From the NCBI GenBank assembly GCA_045627525.1, contig JAZQNW010000001.1, positions 62,001 to 126,000 on the forward strand: a DNA stretch of 64,000 bases, read 5' to 3'. Shown here in pieces: positions 53,877-62,832 of the stretch. This DNA is from CAG-877 sp045627525. GTDB taxonomy: Bacteria > Bacillota_I > Bacilli_A > RF39 > UBA660. A program made the position numbers and the translations under genes. The notes below the pieces were generated by a model. The model was not told where the DNA came from. It searched no databases and saw nothing but the letters and a program-made list of their open reading frames with translations. Position 1 is the stretch's first letter, and each line of letters opens with the position of its first letter.

Positions 53877-55154
53877 TTACTTTAATTCTATTTTTTCTTT
53901 TCCACCCATATATGGTTGTAAAGCCTTTGGAACTAATATTGTACCATCTTCTTGATAATTATTTTCTATTACTGCTATTAATCCTCTAGGACTAGCAACA
54001 ACAGTATTATTTAATGTATGAAGATAATATGTTCCTTTTTCACCTTTTTTACGTATACCTAAACGTCTAGCTTGAGCATCACCTAAAGTTGAACAACTAC
54101 CAACTTCAAAATACTTCTTTTGTCTTGGACTCCATGCTTCTATATCACATGATTTAACTTTCAAATCTGCTAAATCTCCACTGCAACATTCAAGTTGTCT
54201 AACAGGAACATCCATATTTCTAAATATTTCAACAGTATATTTCCACATTTTTTCATACCAATCCATTGATTCTTCAGGTTCACATATAACTATCATTTCT
54301 TGCTTTTCAAACTGATGAACACGATATAATCCACGTTCTTCTAATCCGTGAGATCCACCTTCTTTTCTAAAACATGGTGAATAACTTGTCATAGTTACAG
54401 GTAAATCTTTAATAATTTGATCTTTAAATTTACCAATCATAGAATGTTCTGAAGTACCTATTAAATATAAATCTTCTCCTTCTATCTTATACATCATAGC
54501 TTCCATTTCAGGGAAAGACATAACACCTTCAACAACACTACCATGAATCATAAATGGTGGAATAGCATAAGTAAATCCTTTATCAATCATATAATCTCTA
54601 GCATATGCAAGCATAGCTTCATGAAGTCTTGCTACATCACCCAATAGATAATAAAATCCTTGACCACTAGTTCTACCAGCAGCATCTTTATCCATACCAC
54701 CTAATTTTTCAATTATATCAGCGTGATATGGTATTTCATAATTAGGAACAATAGGATCACCAAATTTTTGAACTTCGACATTTTCACTATCGTCTTTTCC
54801 AATAGGAACACTTTTATCCATTATTTGTGGAATTACCATCATTTTCTCTTTTATTTTAGATGATAATTCAACTTGTTTTTCTTCTAATTCTTTTATTTCA
54901 TTAGCCATTTCAGCTATTTTATTTTTTATTTCATTAGCTTCATCAGTTTTCTTATCTTTCATAAGATTACCAATTTCACCACTCATTTTATTTTTTTCAG
55001 CTTTTAAACCATCTAGCTTTACTTGAACCTCACGAACTTTTACATCCATTTCTCTTACTTCATCAACTAAAGGTAATTTTTCATCTTGAAATTTTTTCTT
55101 AATATTTTCTTTTACCATTTCTGGATTTTCTCTAATTAATTTTATATCTATCAT
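53877..55154 (-). CDS. serS: Seryl-tRNA synthetase
   Basis: 425 aa. The N-terminal coiled-coil arm (about residues 30-105) binds the long variable arm of tRNA-Ser. Class II motifs 1-3 follow: FTYAIPPFMIHGSVVEGVM, SPCFRKEGGSHGLEERGLYRVHQF and LHTLNNTVVASPRGLIAVIENN (residue positions about 200-400). AGGAGG precedes ATG 55154. It is controlled by the T-box leader at 55174-55430 from the promoter at 55435-55463. Confidence 0.97.
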   Translation of the reverse strand: MIDIKLIRENPEMVKENIKKKFQDEKLPLVDEVREMDVKVREVQVKLDGLKAEKNKMSGEIGNLMKDKKTDEANEIKNKIAEMANEIKELEEKQVELSSKIKEKMMVIPQIMDKSVPIGKDDSENVEVQKFGDPIVPNYEIPYHADIIEKLGGMDKDAAGRTSGQGFYYLLGDVARLHEAMLAYARDYMIDKGFTYAIPPFMIHGSVVEGVMSFPEMEAMMYKIEGEDLYLIGTSEHSMIGKFKDQIIKDLPVTMTSYSPCFRKEGGSHGLEERGLYRVHQFEKQEMIVICEPEESMDWYEKMWKYTVEIFRNMDVPVRQLECCSGDLADLKVKSCDIEAWSPRQKKYFEVGSCSTLGDAQARRLGIRKKGEKGTYYLHTLNNTVVASPRGLIAVIENNYQEDGTILVPKALQPYMGGKEKIELK

Positions 55155-55173
55155 TTTTTTCTCCTCCTAATTC

Positions 55174-55430
55174 ATTTATCTATTTAAAAACATCTTCCAC
55201 GAGACATTAAAAATAAATTTATACATATAATCATCTCCAAAAAAACAAAAAGATGGCAACAAGGAGTGCAAAAGCACGGTACCATCCTTTTTTTTACTCA
55301 AATTTGTAACGGTATTAACCGGAATTTCTTCATCTATAGAGTAGATAAATAAGTATTTAATATCGTTTTCACCAACCACGAATTCTCTAAAATTAAATAA
55401 TCTTATTATTAGTTCTAATAATTGATTTGT
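55174..55430 (-). ncRNA. T-box riboswitch leader of serS
   Basis: The 305-base gap upstream of serS holds a T-box. On the minus strand the stem I block GTGGTTGGTGAAAAC (around 55365-55379) and the core T-box GGATGGTACCGTGC (55287-55274) match known leaders, and the core is followed by a terminator with CCATC and a T run. Uncharged tRNA-Ser should favour the antiterminator and let serS be transcribed. A UCU at 55340-55338, next to a purine, is a possible Ser specifier but the base pairing was not fully traced. An ORF that spans this leader is not coding. Confidence 0.88.
55241..55287 (-). terminator. T-box regulated terminator of serS
   Basis: GGATGG (55287-55282) pairs with CCATCT (55256-55251) around an inner GTGC/GCAC hairpin, then a T-rich run (55250-55241). 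The 5' arm doubles as the T-box antiterminator sequence. Confidence 0.82.
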
Positions 55431-55434
55431 ATCT

Positions 55435-55463
55435 ATTATAAACTTAAAACAAAAAATTATCAA
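55435..55463 (-). promoter_or_regulatory. SigA promoter of serS
   Basis: TTGATA (55463-55458) and TATAAT (55440-55435) with a 17-base spacer; overlaps the last codons of the upstream gene. Confidence 0.85.
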
Positions 55464-56680
55464 GATTTAATTTTTTTACAAATAACAGCCTTATCTGGAA
55501 CACTCAATATCATATTTTCCTCAACTAAATTATATTTTAAACTATCAATATTAATTTCTTTTATACCATATTCACCATCATTTATAGAAATATAATAATT
55601 TGTCCCCATTCTACCATTTTGAATTTTTATATATCCTTTATAAGTTCCATAATTTGAAGAATTAACACTACTATCAAAATCATCTGTAGCCTCATCAATT
55701 AAAACATAATGAACCGTATATAGTTTTTTTAAACTATTTCCATCTGAACATTCATATTCATCATCTAAAAAGCTTTTCCTTGCTGAATCTATTATTATTT
55801 CAGTATCTTTTCTAAAACCTCTTGTAAATTGTTTATTAACAACTAATTTAATATTATCTCGATATAAATATAAATTAAATAAAACGTTTAAACCAATAAA
55901 CCCTAATAATATCATATAAATATATTTATTAATTATATGAACTTTTTGTAAAGGATTTTCTTCAGTTAAATTATCTGGAATATAAATAGTACCTTTATAT
56001 GCAGTATCTTCTCTATAAGCCCAAACAGGCATTAATATAAATGAAAACAATAGAAAAATAGTTGGATTTTTATTATATGCTTTTGCATAATTTACTAAAA
56101 TGTATATATATACAATTAATGATGCTATACCAAATATCATAGAAAAAGTTTCAGATAAAGAATTAGTTATTTTCCAAAAAACCATAAATATAAATGGGAA
56201 AAAAGCTATATAACCTTTCCCAGTTGCAATTTCACTAAATTGAAAAAGATTATAAAAAGGAATCAAAGAACCATACCACGGCTTATTAGCTTTAATTGTC
56301 ATTATTTGATATGATAAATTCAATAATGTAATTATTGAAACTGCACCTAAAGAAGTAGACCAAAAGAAAAGATTATTAAAACTAGTATGTTTATAAATTA
56401 CAAAAAATAAAATATATAAAAGTAACAATAATCCTATAAAAAGAAATGCATTAGTAATATACATAATTTTTATATTGCCAGCCTTAGTTGCTTTTTGATA
56501 AATTGAATTATTTTTAATAAAATTATTATTACTATTATTATTTTCTTCCGATGCATATTTTACCATAGAAGCGTTACTAGGATTATCATAATTAAGTTTT
56601 CCACACTTCAAACAATAACGTGCATCTTTATTCATTTCAGCACCACAGCGATCACAAAAAATTATATCTTTTTTATCCAT
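55460..56680 (-). CDS. Zinc-ribbon multi-pass membrane protein (DUF5684-like)
   Basis: 406 aa. The N-terminal zinc ribbon (CDRCGAEMNKDARYCLKCG) is followed by an Asn-rich linker. Six or seven membrane helices come next (about residues 72-265), with a WYGSLIPFYNLFQFSEIA segment seen in DUF5684/signal peptidase-adjacent proteins. A soluble outside domain with two or three Cys occupies about 270-406. Function unknown. It is separate from serS, which has its own promoter overlapping its end. Confidence 0.65.
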   Translation of the reverse strand: MDKKDIIFCDRCGAEMNKDARYCLKCGKLNYDNPSNASMVKYASEENNNSNNNFIKNNSIYQKATKAGNIKIMYITNAFLFIGLLLLLYILFFVIYKHTSFNNLFFWSTSLGAVSIITLLNLSYQIMTIKANKPWYGSLIPFYNLFQFSEIATGKGYIAFFPFIFMVFWKITNSLSETFSMIFGIASLIVYIYILVNYAKAYNKNPTIFLLFSFILMPVWAYREDTAYKGTIYIPDNLTEENPLQKVHIINKYIYMILLGFIGLNVLFNLYLYRDNIKLVVNKQFTRGFRKDTEIIIDSARKSFLDDEYECSDGNSLKKLYTVHYVLIDEATDDFDSSVNSSNYGTYKGYIKIQNGRMGTNYYISINDGEYGIKEINIDSLKYNLVEENMILSVPDKAVICKKIKS

Positions 56681-56732
56681 GAACTATTCACCTCTACTAT
56701 ATACATTCTAACACATAAATAACAATAAAAAA

Positions 56733-56750
56733 AGAAGCTATTTAGCTTCT
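56733..56750 (-). terminator. Terminator of spoVS
   Basis: AGAAGCTA and TAGCTTCT (56733-56740 / 56743-56750), T run on the minus strand; the stop codon lies in the stem. Confidence 0.82.
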
Positions 56751-56998
56751 ATTATTAATTTAATTGCAGTACGCTCTTCACCATCGATAGATATATCTTG
56801 AAAAGCAGGTATACAAACTAAGTTTTTACCACTTGGAGCTACAAATCCTCTTGCAATGGCAATAGCTTTAATCGCCTGGTTTAAAGCTCCTGCACCAACA
56901 GCTTGTATTTCAACAGTGCCTTTTTCTCTAAATACATTAGCTAAAGCTCCTGCAACGCTATTCGGATTAGATTTACTACTTACTTTAAGTGTTTCCAT
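56738..56998 (-). CDS. spoVS: Stage V sporulation protein S
   Basis: 86 aa, the family's usual length. LKVSSKSNPNSVAGALA, VEIQAVGAGALNQAIKAIAIARG and DGEERTAIKLIIEAK are almost unchanged from Bacillus SpoVS. It is an Alba-like small protein needed for normal progress of sporulation. In B. subtilis spoVS lies in the ymdB-spoVS...miaB-ricA-cotE neighbourhood; here it is on the same strand about 7 kb upstream of miaB. AGAGAGG precedes ATG 56998. Confidence 0.96.
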   Translation of the reverse strand: METLKVSSKSNPNSVAGALANVFREKGTVEIQAVGAGALNQAIKAIAIARGFVAPSGKNLVCIPAFQDISIDGEERTAIKLIIEAK

Positions 56999-57065
56999 AT
57001 ATATTAATTCCTCTCTTTCTACAATAAATATTATGATAAGAATTAAAATATATGACTAAAGAAAA

Positions 57066-57082
57066 AGCAACTTATAGTTGCT
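57066..57082 (-). terminator. Terminator of the vanW gene
   Basis: AGCAACT and AGTTGCT (57066-57072 / 57076-57082), 3-nt loop, T run on the minus strand. Confidence 0.78.
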
Positions 57083-58325
57083 ATTTATCTTTTGAATAAT
57101 ATGTCGTTGTTATATAACGATTTTCTATTTCTTGACCATTTTCATATACATGTAAATATGTCTTATAACCACGAGGAGCTATTTGAACAGATTCAGTTTG
57201 ATACGTTTTACCTTTTTTAGCATCATGATTTGACCAAAAATCAACATGAGCCTCTCCCCCAACAGCATATGCTGATATATATATTGGATAATCATACGTA
57301 TTTTTAAATTGAAAATCTACATACCATCCAGATGCATAACTAGCTACTGTAGCATCTAATCCACCAGGAACATACACTGATTTTGCAGCATGTGGATATC
57401 TTTTTACTATTTCCAAACCACCTAATAAAGCAGCATTATATACAGTCGTAGCAATTTGACAAACACCATTACCTACAAATTCATAATAAAATACATATCC
57501 ACTTTTATTATAAGGTCCTGCATAATCATAAAATGAAAATATCTCACCTGGTTGAATAATAGCTCCATCAATATATCCTAATCCTGTTTTTAAATTTGTT
57601 CCCCTAGAAATATAAGGATTAAACTCTGTAACAAATGATGAAACCTTAGAATCAATTAACTGTAATTGTTTATTCTTTCCAGGTTCTATTACATCACCTA
57701 CTAAACTAACTTCTAAATTATCTGTTGCTCTATTTTCTATAGAATCTATCAATTCTTTTAAAGAATCATCTATATTCAAAGTATATCCTTCAACACCAGG
57801 AGAATAACTAAATTCTCTGTCTGGACTCATAACCAAATTATCGTAAACAACATTAACATCTGTTTGTAATTTTAAATCTTCAAGAAATTTTCTTAAATAT
57901 TTCTCATCATATTTTAACTTATAATTATATATTTTTTTTTGACCTTTAACTCGTTGTAATTTATCATCATATTTTAAACTTTTTTGATCATCTATAATAT
58001 CCTTAATTATACCTTCTTTATCTATTTCTAAATTAAGATCTTTAAAAGTATATTTATAATCTTTTCCATGACATTTAATAATAATCGTATTATTTAAAAT
58101 ACTATCTGTATAAAACTCAATTCTTTTTTCTAAATATACAAATCCAACTTCTGATATTTTATAATCACCTAAATAAGTATTTGGATAAATCTTATTATTA
58201 TATTTTCTTATCTTAATATAATTAGAAAAAAACATAGCTCCACAAAATTCAACTAATATGATTAATAAAATTATTGATGTTATAAAGACACGCTTTTTTT
58301 GATCTGATTTAATCTTATTAACCAT
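57081..58325 (-). CDS. VanW family cell-wall protein
   Basis: 414 aa. One N-terminal membrane helix (about residues 12-32) is followed by a PG_binding_4-type domain (about 50-215). The VanW domain has GYIDGAIIQPGEIFSFYD, GNGVCQIATTVYNAALLGGLEIV and YPHAAKSVYVPGGLDATVA. A G5-like end follows. VanW proteins are surface proteins associated with peptidoglycan; the biochemical role is not settled, and no van resistance genes other than the VanY-type gene are nearby. It is followed by a strong hairpin and preceded by the SGNH gene 11 bases away. Confidence 0.88.
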   Translation of the reverse strand: MVNKIKSDQKKRVFITSIILLIILVEFCGAMFFSNYIKIRKYNNKIYPNTYLGDYKISEVGFVYLEKRIEFYTDSILNNTIIIKCHGKDYKYTFKDLNLEIDKEGIIKDIIDDQKSLKYDDKLQRVKGQKKIYNYKLKYDEKYLRKFLEDLKLQTDVNVVYDNLVMSPDREFSYSPGVEGYTLNIDDSLKELIDSIENRATDNLEVSLVGDVIEPGKNKQLQLIDSKVSSFVTEFNPYISRGTNLKTGLGYIDGAIIQPGEIFSFYDYAGPYNKSGYVFYYEFVGNGVCQIATTVYNAALLGGLEIVKRYPHAAKSVYVPGGLDATVASYASGWYVDFQFKNTYDYPIYISAYAVGGEAHVDFWSNHDAKKGKTYQTESVQIAPRGYKTYLHVYENGQEIENRYITTTYYSKDK

Positions 58326-58336
58326 AACTACAACTC

Positions 58337-59332
58337 CTATTCTTCTATATACTTTTTCAAAATATCTGTAACCACTTCATATCCATCATTAGATAAATGT
58401 AATCCCTCAACAGTATAATCCAAATCTAAATTACCATCATCATCTAACAAATTGTTATAAACATCAATATATACTGTATCTTCTTCACTAGCTAATTTTT
58501 CTAATTTCTTATTGATTTTCATTATTTTTGAATTAGATCTTTTAGTATCAACAACACTCATATCAATTTTATCATCATCAGTATTATTTATTGGTAAAAT
58601 TGATTCTAAATAAATCTTACAATAAGGTCTATTCTCTTTTATATTATCTACTATCTTTTTTATATTCTCAACAGTATCATCCATTTCTATATCTTTAACA
58701 AAATCATTAGTACCAATTAATATAAAAACTTTAGATGGATTATATTTATATACTCTATTATTCATATTATTAAGAATATCCTCAGTAGTATTGCCACACA
58801 CCCCACTATTAACAACAGGGAAATCTTTATAATACTTTTCTAAATCATAAAACTCTGTAATTGAATCTCCTAAAAATAAATAATTATTATCTACTTTAGT
58901 ATCTTCTACAATTTTAGTTTTAGTGATAACTTTTCCACAGCTTTTATGATCAAAAGTTATGTAATGATAAACAATAAAACTTCCCAATGAAATAACACAT
59001 AAAACTAAAAATAAAATCCACAAATAAAACTTAATATATGGTCTTTCTTTTTTTGGCATTTCAACTTTTTCATATTTCATTTTTTTTGTTTTTACCGGTT
59101 TATATTTATCCATAAAACTAGTATCTAAATTAATAGTAGCATCTAAATCAATTTCTTCACCTTTTTTATCTTTTACATCAGCTCTACTATATTTACTATC
59201 TACTTTAGTCTTTGAAATATATTTATTATTGTTAGAAACATATTTTTTTGAGCTATTATTTTTTTTAGTATTTTTATTATTATTTTTTTGTACATTATTT
59301 TTATTAGTGCTTTTACTATTTTTATTAGCCAT
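58337..59332 (-). CDS. SGNH/GDSL hydrolase, membrane-anchored
   Basis: 331 aa. The first 60 residues are Asn/Lys/Ser-rich and disordered. One membrane helix (about 104-122) anchors an outside SGNH domain with block I FLGDSITEF (Ser nucleophile), block II SGVCGNTTED, block III IGTNDFV and block V LHLSNDGYEV (Asp/His). It is an esterase or acetylhydrolase acting at the wall or on lipids; the substrate is unknown. It is likely co-transcribed with the vanW gene. Confidence 0.88.
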   Translation of the reverse strand: MANKNSKSTNKNNVQKNNNKNTKKNNSSKKYVSNNNKYISKTKVDSKYSRADVKDKKGEEIDLDATINLDTSFMDKYKPVKTKKMKYEKVEMPKKERPYIKFYLWILFLVLCVISLGSFIVYHYITFDHKSCGKVITKTKIVEDTKVDNNYLFLGDSITEFYDLEKYYKDFPVVNSGVCGNTTEDILNNMNNRVYKYNPSKVFILIGTNDFVKDIEMDDTVENIKKIVDNIKENRPYCKIYLESILPINNTDDDKIDMSVVDTKRSNSKIMKINKKLEKLASEEDTVYIDVYNNLLDDDGNLDLDYTVEGLHLSNDGYEVVTDILKKYIEE

Positions 59333-59384
59333 AACTATACCTCTCTCACTATGAATAATTATATCATATTAATCATAAAAAAAA

Positions 59385-59404
59385 GAGAAATTTTTATATT
59401 TCTC
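59385..59404 (-). terminator. Terminator of dacA
   Basis: GAGAAA and TTTCTC (59385-59390 / 59399-59404) with an AT loop and a T run on the minus strand; overlaps the dacA stop. Confidence 0.65.
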
Positions 59405-60542
59405 CTAAAATTAAATCTTTAAATCCACCAATGAACAAATCATAATAACTTAACGGTCTTACATTCTTATCTATAATTAAATTTTTACTAGTAACTTCTT
59501 TTTCATTATCTAAAACTAATATTTTACCAACTACATTACCTTTTTTTATTGGCAATTTTAAATTATCTATTTTTATTTCATACTTATAACTATGTCTAGA
59601 ATCATCTATATTCTCAGCAACCACTAAATTTTCTTCTAAAATAATTTTAATTTTTTCTTGATTGGCTTTATCCAATTTTATTTCTTTTATTATTTCTCCC
59701 TTCTTTTTCAATATATTTGTTCTCATATTATTAAAACCATAATCCATTAAATTCATAGCCTGAACATTTCTGACTTGACTGTTTTCCTCACCTAAAACTA
59801 TTCCAATTAATCTTAAATTATTTTTTTTTGCTGTAACGGCAATACAATATCCAGCAGCATCGGTATGTCCCGTTTTTAATCCATCTGCCCCTTCATAAAA
59901 TCTAACTAGTTTATTTGTGTTAACTAGCCAAAACTTATTATCAGTATTTTCTCGTAAATAGTCTTCATAAAGTGATGAAAAATCTAATATTTTAGGATGA
60001 TTAATTACCAACTCTCTAGCAATAATAGCCATATCATAAGCTGTAGAATAATGATTATTTTCATCAAAACCAGTACAATTTTTAAACTTTGTATTTTTAA
60101 GTCCCAATTCCTGGACTTTTTGATTCATTAATTTTACAAACTTTTCCTCACTACCACTAATATATTCAGCCATAGCTACAGTAGCATCATTACCACTAGC
60201 CATAGAAATACCTTTCATTAAATCTTCAACTGTTATTTTTTCACCTTGACTAATATATATTTGTGATCCTCCCATATCAGCAGCATTTTTACTAACTGTA
60301 ACTACATCATTCCATTTTAGTTTACCCTCTTCAATTTTTTCTAAAATTATTATTTGAGCAACCATTTTAGTCATAGATGCAATAGCGACTCTCTTATTTT
60401 CGTTTTTCTTAAATAAAATTTTACCACTTTCAGCTTCAATTAAAATACCACTTACAGCATTACTTATAGGATCTTCCTTTGCTAATACGCCTATAGGTAA
60501 AATAAACAAAGAAATTATTAAAATCTTACATAAAAATTTCAT
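59394..60542 (-). CDS. dacA: D-alanyl-D-alanine carboxypeptidase (DacA type)
   Basis: 382 aa. A signal peptide (about residues 1-21) is followed by a penicillin-binding protein domain with SxxK in IASMTKMVAQ (catalytic Ser), SGN in SMASGNDATV, and KTG in DGLKTGHTDAAGY. A C-terminal PBP5-like domain and an amphipathic end follow. It removes the terminal D-Ala of peptidoglycan stem peptides. AGGAGG precedes ATG 60542. It could equally be a DacF-type paralogue; the window does not decide. It is divergent from the VanY-type gene. Confidence 0.92.
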   Translation of the reverse strand: MKFLCKILIISLFILPIGVLAKEDPISNAVSGILIEAESGKILFKKNENKRVAIASMTKMVAQIIILEKIEEGKLKWNDVVTVSKNAADMGGSQIYISQGEKITVEDLMKGISMASGNDATVAMAEYISGSEEKFVKLMNQKVQELGLKNTKFKNCTGFDENNHYSTAYDMAIIARELVINHPKILDFSSLYEDYLRENTDNKFWLVNTNKLVRFYEGADGLKTGHTDAAGYCIAVTAKKNNLRLIGIVLGEENSQVRNVQAMNLMDYGFNNMRTNILKKKGEIIKEIKLDKANQEKIKIILEENLVVAENIDDSRHSYKYEIKIDNLKLPIKKGNVVGKILVLDNEKEVTSKNLIIDKNVRPLSYYDLFIGGFKDLILGEI

Positions 60543-60629
60543 GTATACCTCCTACAATTTTTTATGTAAAATAATATAAAATTATACATAAATAATACAT
60601 TTAATGCTATTATATAATTAGGTGATAGT

Positions 60630-61538
60630 ATGGCCGTTGTAAGAAAAAAAAGATTAAAATTAAAAAAGAAAAACTTTGCAATATTTCTTTTTTGTATTTT
60701 TCTAATAATAACAAGTCTCAATTGGGGAATAAAATCTATAACAAAAACCCTAAATAAAAGCAATCAAAAGAAAGAAACAATAGTAAAAAAAGAAAAACCA
60801 GTAAAGAAAAAAGTAGATTCTTTTGAAGAAGAATATAAAAAAGTTGGATATTATAAAGAAGAAAATCTAGAAAGATATAAAAAATATAAAACTAAATATC
60901 CTAATTTAACAACTGAACAAGTAATCACAAATATTAATATTGGATTAGATAATAAATATTATACTAATACAAAAGAAGCTAAACACTTAAATAAAAGCTA
61001 CATATTAGTAAATAAATATAACTATTTAGAAAAAAACTATGTACCAGATAATTTAGAAAAAATAAGTACTCAATATGCATTAGCCGGTATGAGATTAATT
61101 AGCTATGCAAAAAATGCATTTGAAAATATGGCAAAATCTGCTCAAAAAGAAAACCTTTCAATTATAGCTATGTCTAGTTATAGAAGCTATGAATATCAAA
61201 CAAATTTATATAATAGCTATGTAAAAAGTGATGGCAAAGAAAAGGCAGACACCTATTCTGGAAGACCAGGATTTTCAGAACATCAAACGGGTTTAGCAGT
61301 TGATGTCTATAACGGAAAAGAAAATTACACAAACTTTGGTAATACAAAAGAATTTGAATGGATGAAAAAAAATGCCTATAAATATGGCTTTATTTTAAGA
61401 TATCCAAAAGGTAAAGAATTAGAAACAGGATATGAATACGAAACTTGGCACTACAGATATGTTGGCAAAGAAATTGCTAAATATATTTATGAAAATAATA
61501 TATCCTATGAAGAATATTATATTAAAAACTTCAAATAA
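60630..61538 (+). CDS. M15 family D-Ala-D-Ala carboxypeptidase (VanY/LdcB-like)
   Basis: 302 aa. One N-terminal membrane helix (about residues 15-35), a charged linker, and an M15B peptidase domain. Zinc and catalytic residues are in SGRPGFSEHQTGLAVDVYN (SxHxxGxAxD) and YETWHYRYVGKE (E.xH); AMSSYRSYEYQ is the conserved loop. It trims the stem peptides of the wall and shares an 87-bp divergent region with dacA. VanY and LdcB enzymes have similar sequences, so the exact substrate (D,D- or L,D-) is open. Confidence 0.9.
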   Translation: MAVVRKKRLKLKKKNFAIFLFCIFLIITSLNWGIKSITKTLNKSNQKKETIVKKEKPVKKKVDSFEEEYKKVGYYKEENLERYKKYKTKYPNLTTEQVITNINIGLDNKYYTNTKEAKHLNKSYILVNKYNYLEKNYVPDNLEKISTQYALAGMRLISYAKNAFENMAKSAQKENLSIIAMSSYRSYEYQTNLYNSYVKSDGKEKADTYSGRPGFSEHQTGLAVDVYNGKENYTNFGNTKEFEWMKKNAYKYGFILRYPKGKELETGYEYETWHYRYVGKEIAKYIYENNISYEEYYIKNFK

Positions 61539-61540
61539 AA

Positions 61541-61561
61541 AAATTGGAATAAATCCAATTT
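61541..61561. terminator. Bidirectional terminator between the VanY-type gene and the 61565 gene
   Basis: AAATTGGA and TCCAATTT (61541-61548 / 61554-61561), 5-nt loop, flanked by A and T runs. Confidence 0.85.
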
Positions 61562-61564
61562 TTT

Positions 61565-62137
61565 TTAATCATAATTTCTCTTAAAAAACTTATATAATCT
61601 ACAAAAAGCTGTAAATACTAACCATATTACAAAAATTAAATTACTAATTTGAACTAATGATAAAACTACATTATTAGTATATAAGCTAACTAAATCAGTT
61701 AAATCAAGTTTATTAATAATAACTACACCTAAAAAACTAAAGAAGAAAAAATACAATAAAGAAAATGTTACATAATTAATAACCTTTTTAAATACTGGTA
61801 TATTTTTACTTACAATTGTAACAATCATTGAAACTATTACAAATAATAATATAAAAAAGTAAACTACAGGTGAAGGAAAATATATATAATTCAAAACTAA
61901 CTTTACTAGACTATCAATACAATAGACAGCATATGTACCATTGGTAAGTATCAATACCAACAAAAAAATTAAAAATAAAAACGAAATAGCCGAATTAACA
62001 ACTTTATTTTTATACCTAATATTTAGTATTAAAAACAAACAAAAAAGAAGTGCTAACATGAATAATTCAATCTCGAGAAAAGACGAAAAGGAATATTTCA
62101 ATATTATAGTCAACTTTTCCCAAAGTGATAAAAACAT
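61565..62137 (-). CDS. Multi-pass membrane protein, unknown function
   Basis: 190 aa with about five membrane helices and few charged residues. ATG 62137 has GGAGG. It lies 17 bases downstream of the sortase, so it is probably part of the adhesin-sortase transcript. No family is recognised; the TM layout resembles general accessory membrane proteins. A role in export or anchoring of the adhesin is inference. Confidence 0.6.
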   Translation of the reverse strand: MFLSLWEKLTIILKYSFSSFLEIELFMLALLFCLFLILNIRYKNKVVNSAISFLFLIFLLVLILTNGTYAVYCIDSLVKLVLNYIYFPSPVVYFFILLFVIVSMIVTIVSKNIPVFKKVINYVTFSLLYFFFFSFLGVVIINKLDLTDLVSLYTNNVVLSLVQISNLIFVIWLVFTAFCRLYKFFKRNYD

Positions 62138-62154
62138 ATGAGCACCTCCAATTA

Positions 62155-62832
62155 CTAAATCATTTCAGAAATATAAACTGTCTGATGATAGTCATCATTT
62201 TTTGTACAAGTAATTAAAGTTAGCGTTGTTTTTTCGTAGTTTCTAGCTATTTTTACAGTCCCTACTTTATCAACATTATATTTGTTTACTAATTTATATT
62301 GATACTTATTACCACCATAAGTAACAAAAATATCATCACCTATATTTAATTTATATAAATAAGCAAAAAACGAAATATAAGCATCACCAGAATGTGCAAT
62401 TAAAATTAAATTTCCATTTACAACATCTGGCATTGTAGACCCACTAACCAAAGTCACATTGTACTGAATATTATTGTACTTTGAATCAAGACCGTAGAAC
62501 CCTCTTTTTAATCCTATTTTTGGTATTTCTAATACTCCTAAATATTTATCATAATTAATAGTATATGTTTGTGCCGGTTCAGAAGGTTGAGGAGATTCCA
62601 CTACATCATTAGCAACAGGAACCTCTTCAATTACTTCTTCTTTTTCTTCGACCGGTTCTTTAGTAGCATCAGAAATTAATATTTGCATATCTGAAAACAC
62701 AGAATTACGTAACATCAATAAATGATTACCAGTCAAAACAAAAACACCCACAAATACAAGCAAAGAGCCAAATAATAATATATGACTCTTTTTAATTTTA
62801 TTTTTTTTAATTAGTTGCTTTTGGTTTAGCAT
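62155..62832 (-). CDS. Sortase family transpeptidase with atypical active-site end
   Basis: 225 aa from ATG 62832; other in-frame ATG codons at 62838 and 62856 and no clear ribosome site leave the start uncertain, and it overlaps the upstream adhesin gene. One membrane helix (about 17-34), an acidic linker, and a sortase domain with the catalytic His (LILIAHSGDAY) and Cys (TLITCTKND). The Arg that normally follows the Cys by about eight residues is not present: the segment reads TCTKNDDYHQTVYIS, with His or Gln in its place. Its probable substrate is the VPDTG protein just upstream. Confidence 0.85.
   Translation of the reverse strand: MLNQKQLIKKNKIKKSHILLFGSLLVFVGVFVLTGNHLLMLRNSVFSDMQILISDATKEPVEEKEEVIEEVPVANDVVESPQPSEPAQTYTINYDKYLGVLEIPKIGLKRGFYGLDSKYNNIQYNVTLVSGSTMPDVVNGNLILIAHSGDAYISFFAYLYKLNIGDDIFVTYGGNKYQYKLVNKYNVDKVGTVKIARNYEKTTLTLITCTKNDDYHQTVYISEMI

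Noticed and set aside
55176..55463. A 95-codon open frame upstream of serS
   Set aside because: It lies across the serS promoter and T-box leader and shows no family or ribosome site; the RNA explains the sequence.
60539..60763. Minus-strand frame of 74 codons over the start of the VanY-type gene
   Set aside because: It is antisense to a clear plus-strand peptidase gene with a ribosome site, and overlaps dacA.
57081..61538. Vancomycin resistance cluster suggested by VanW and VanY names
   Set aside because: No vanH/A/X or vanRS genes are present; both families are common wall genes in susceptible Firmicutes.
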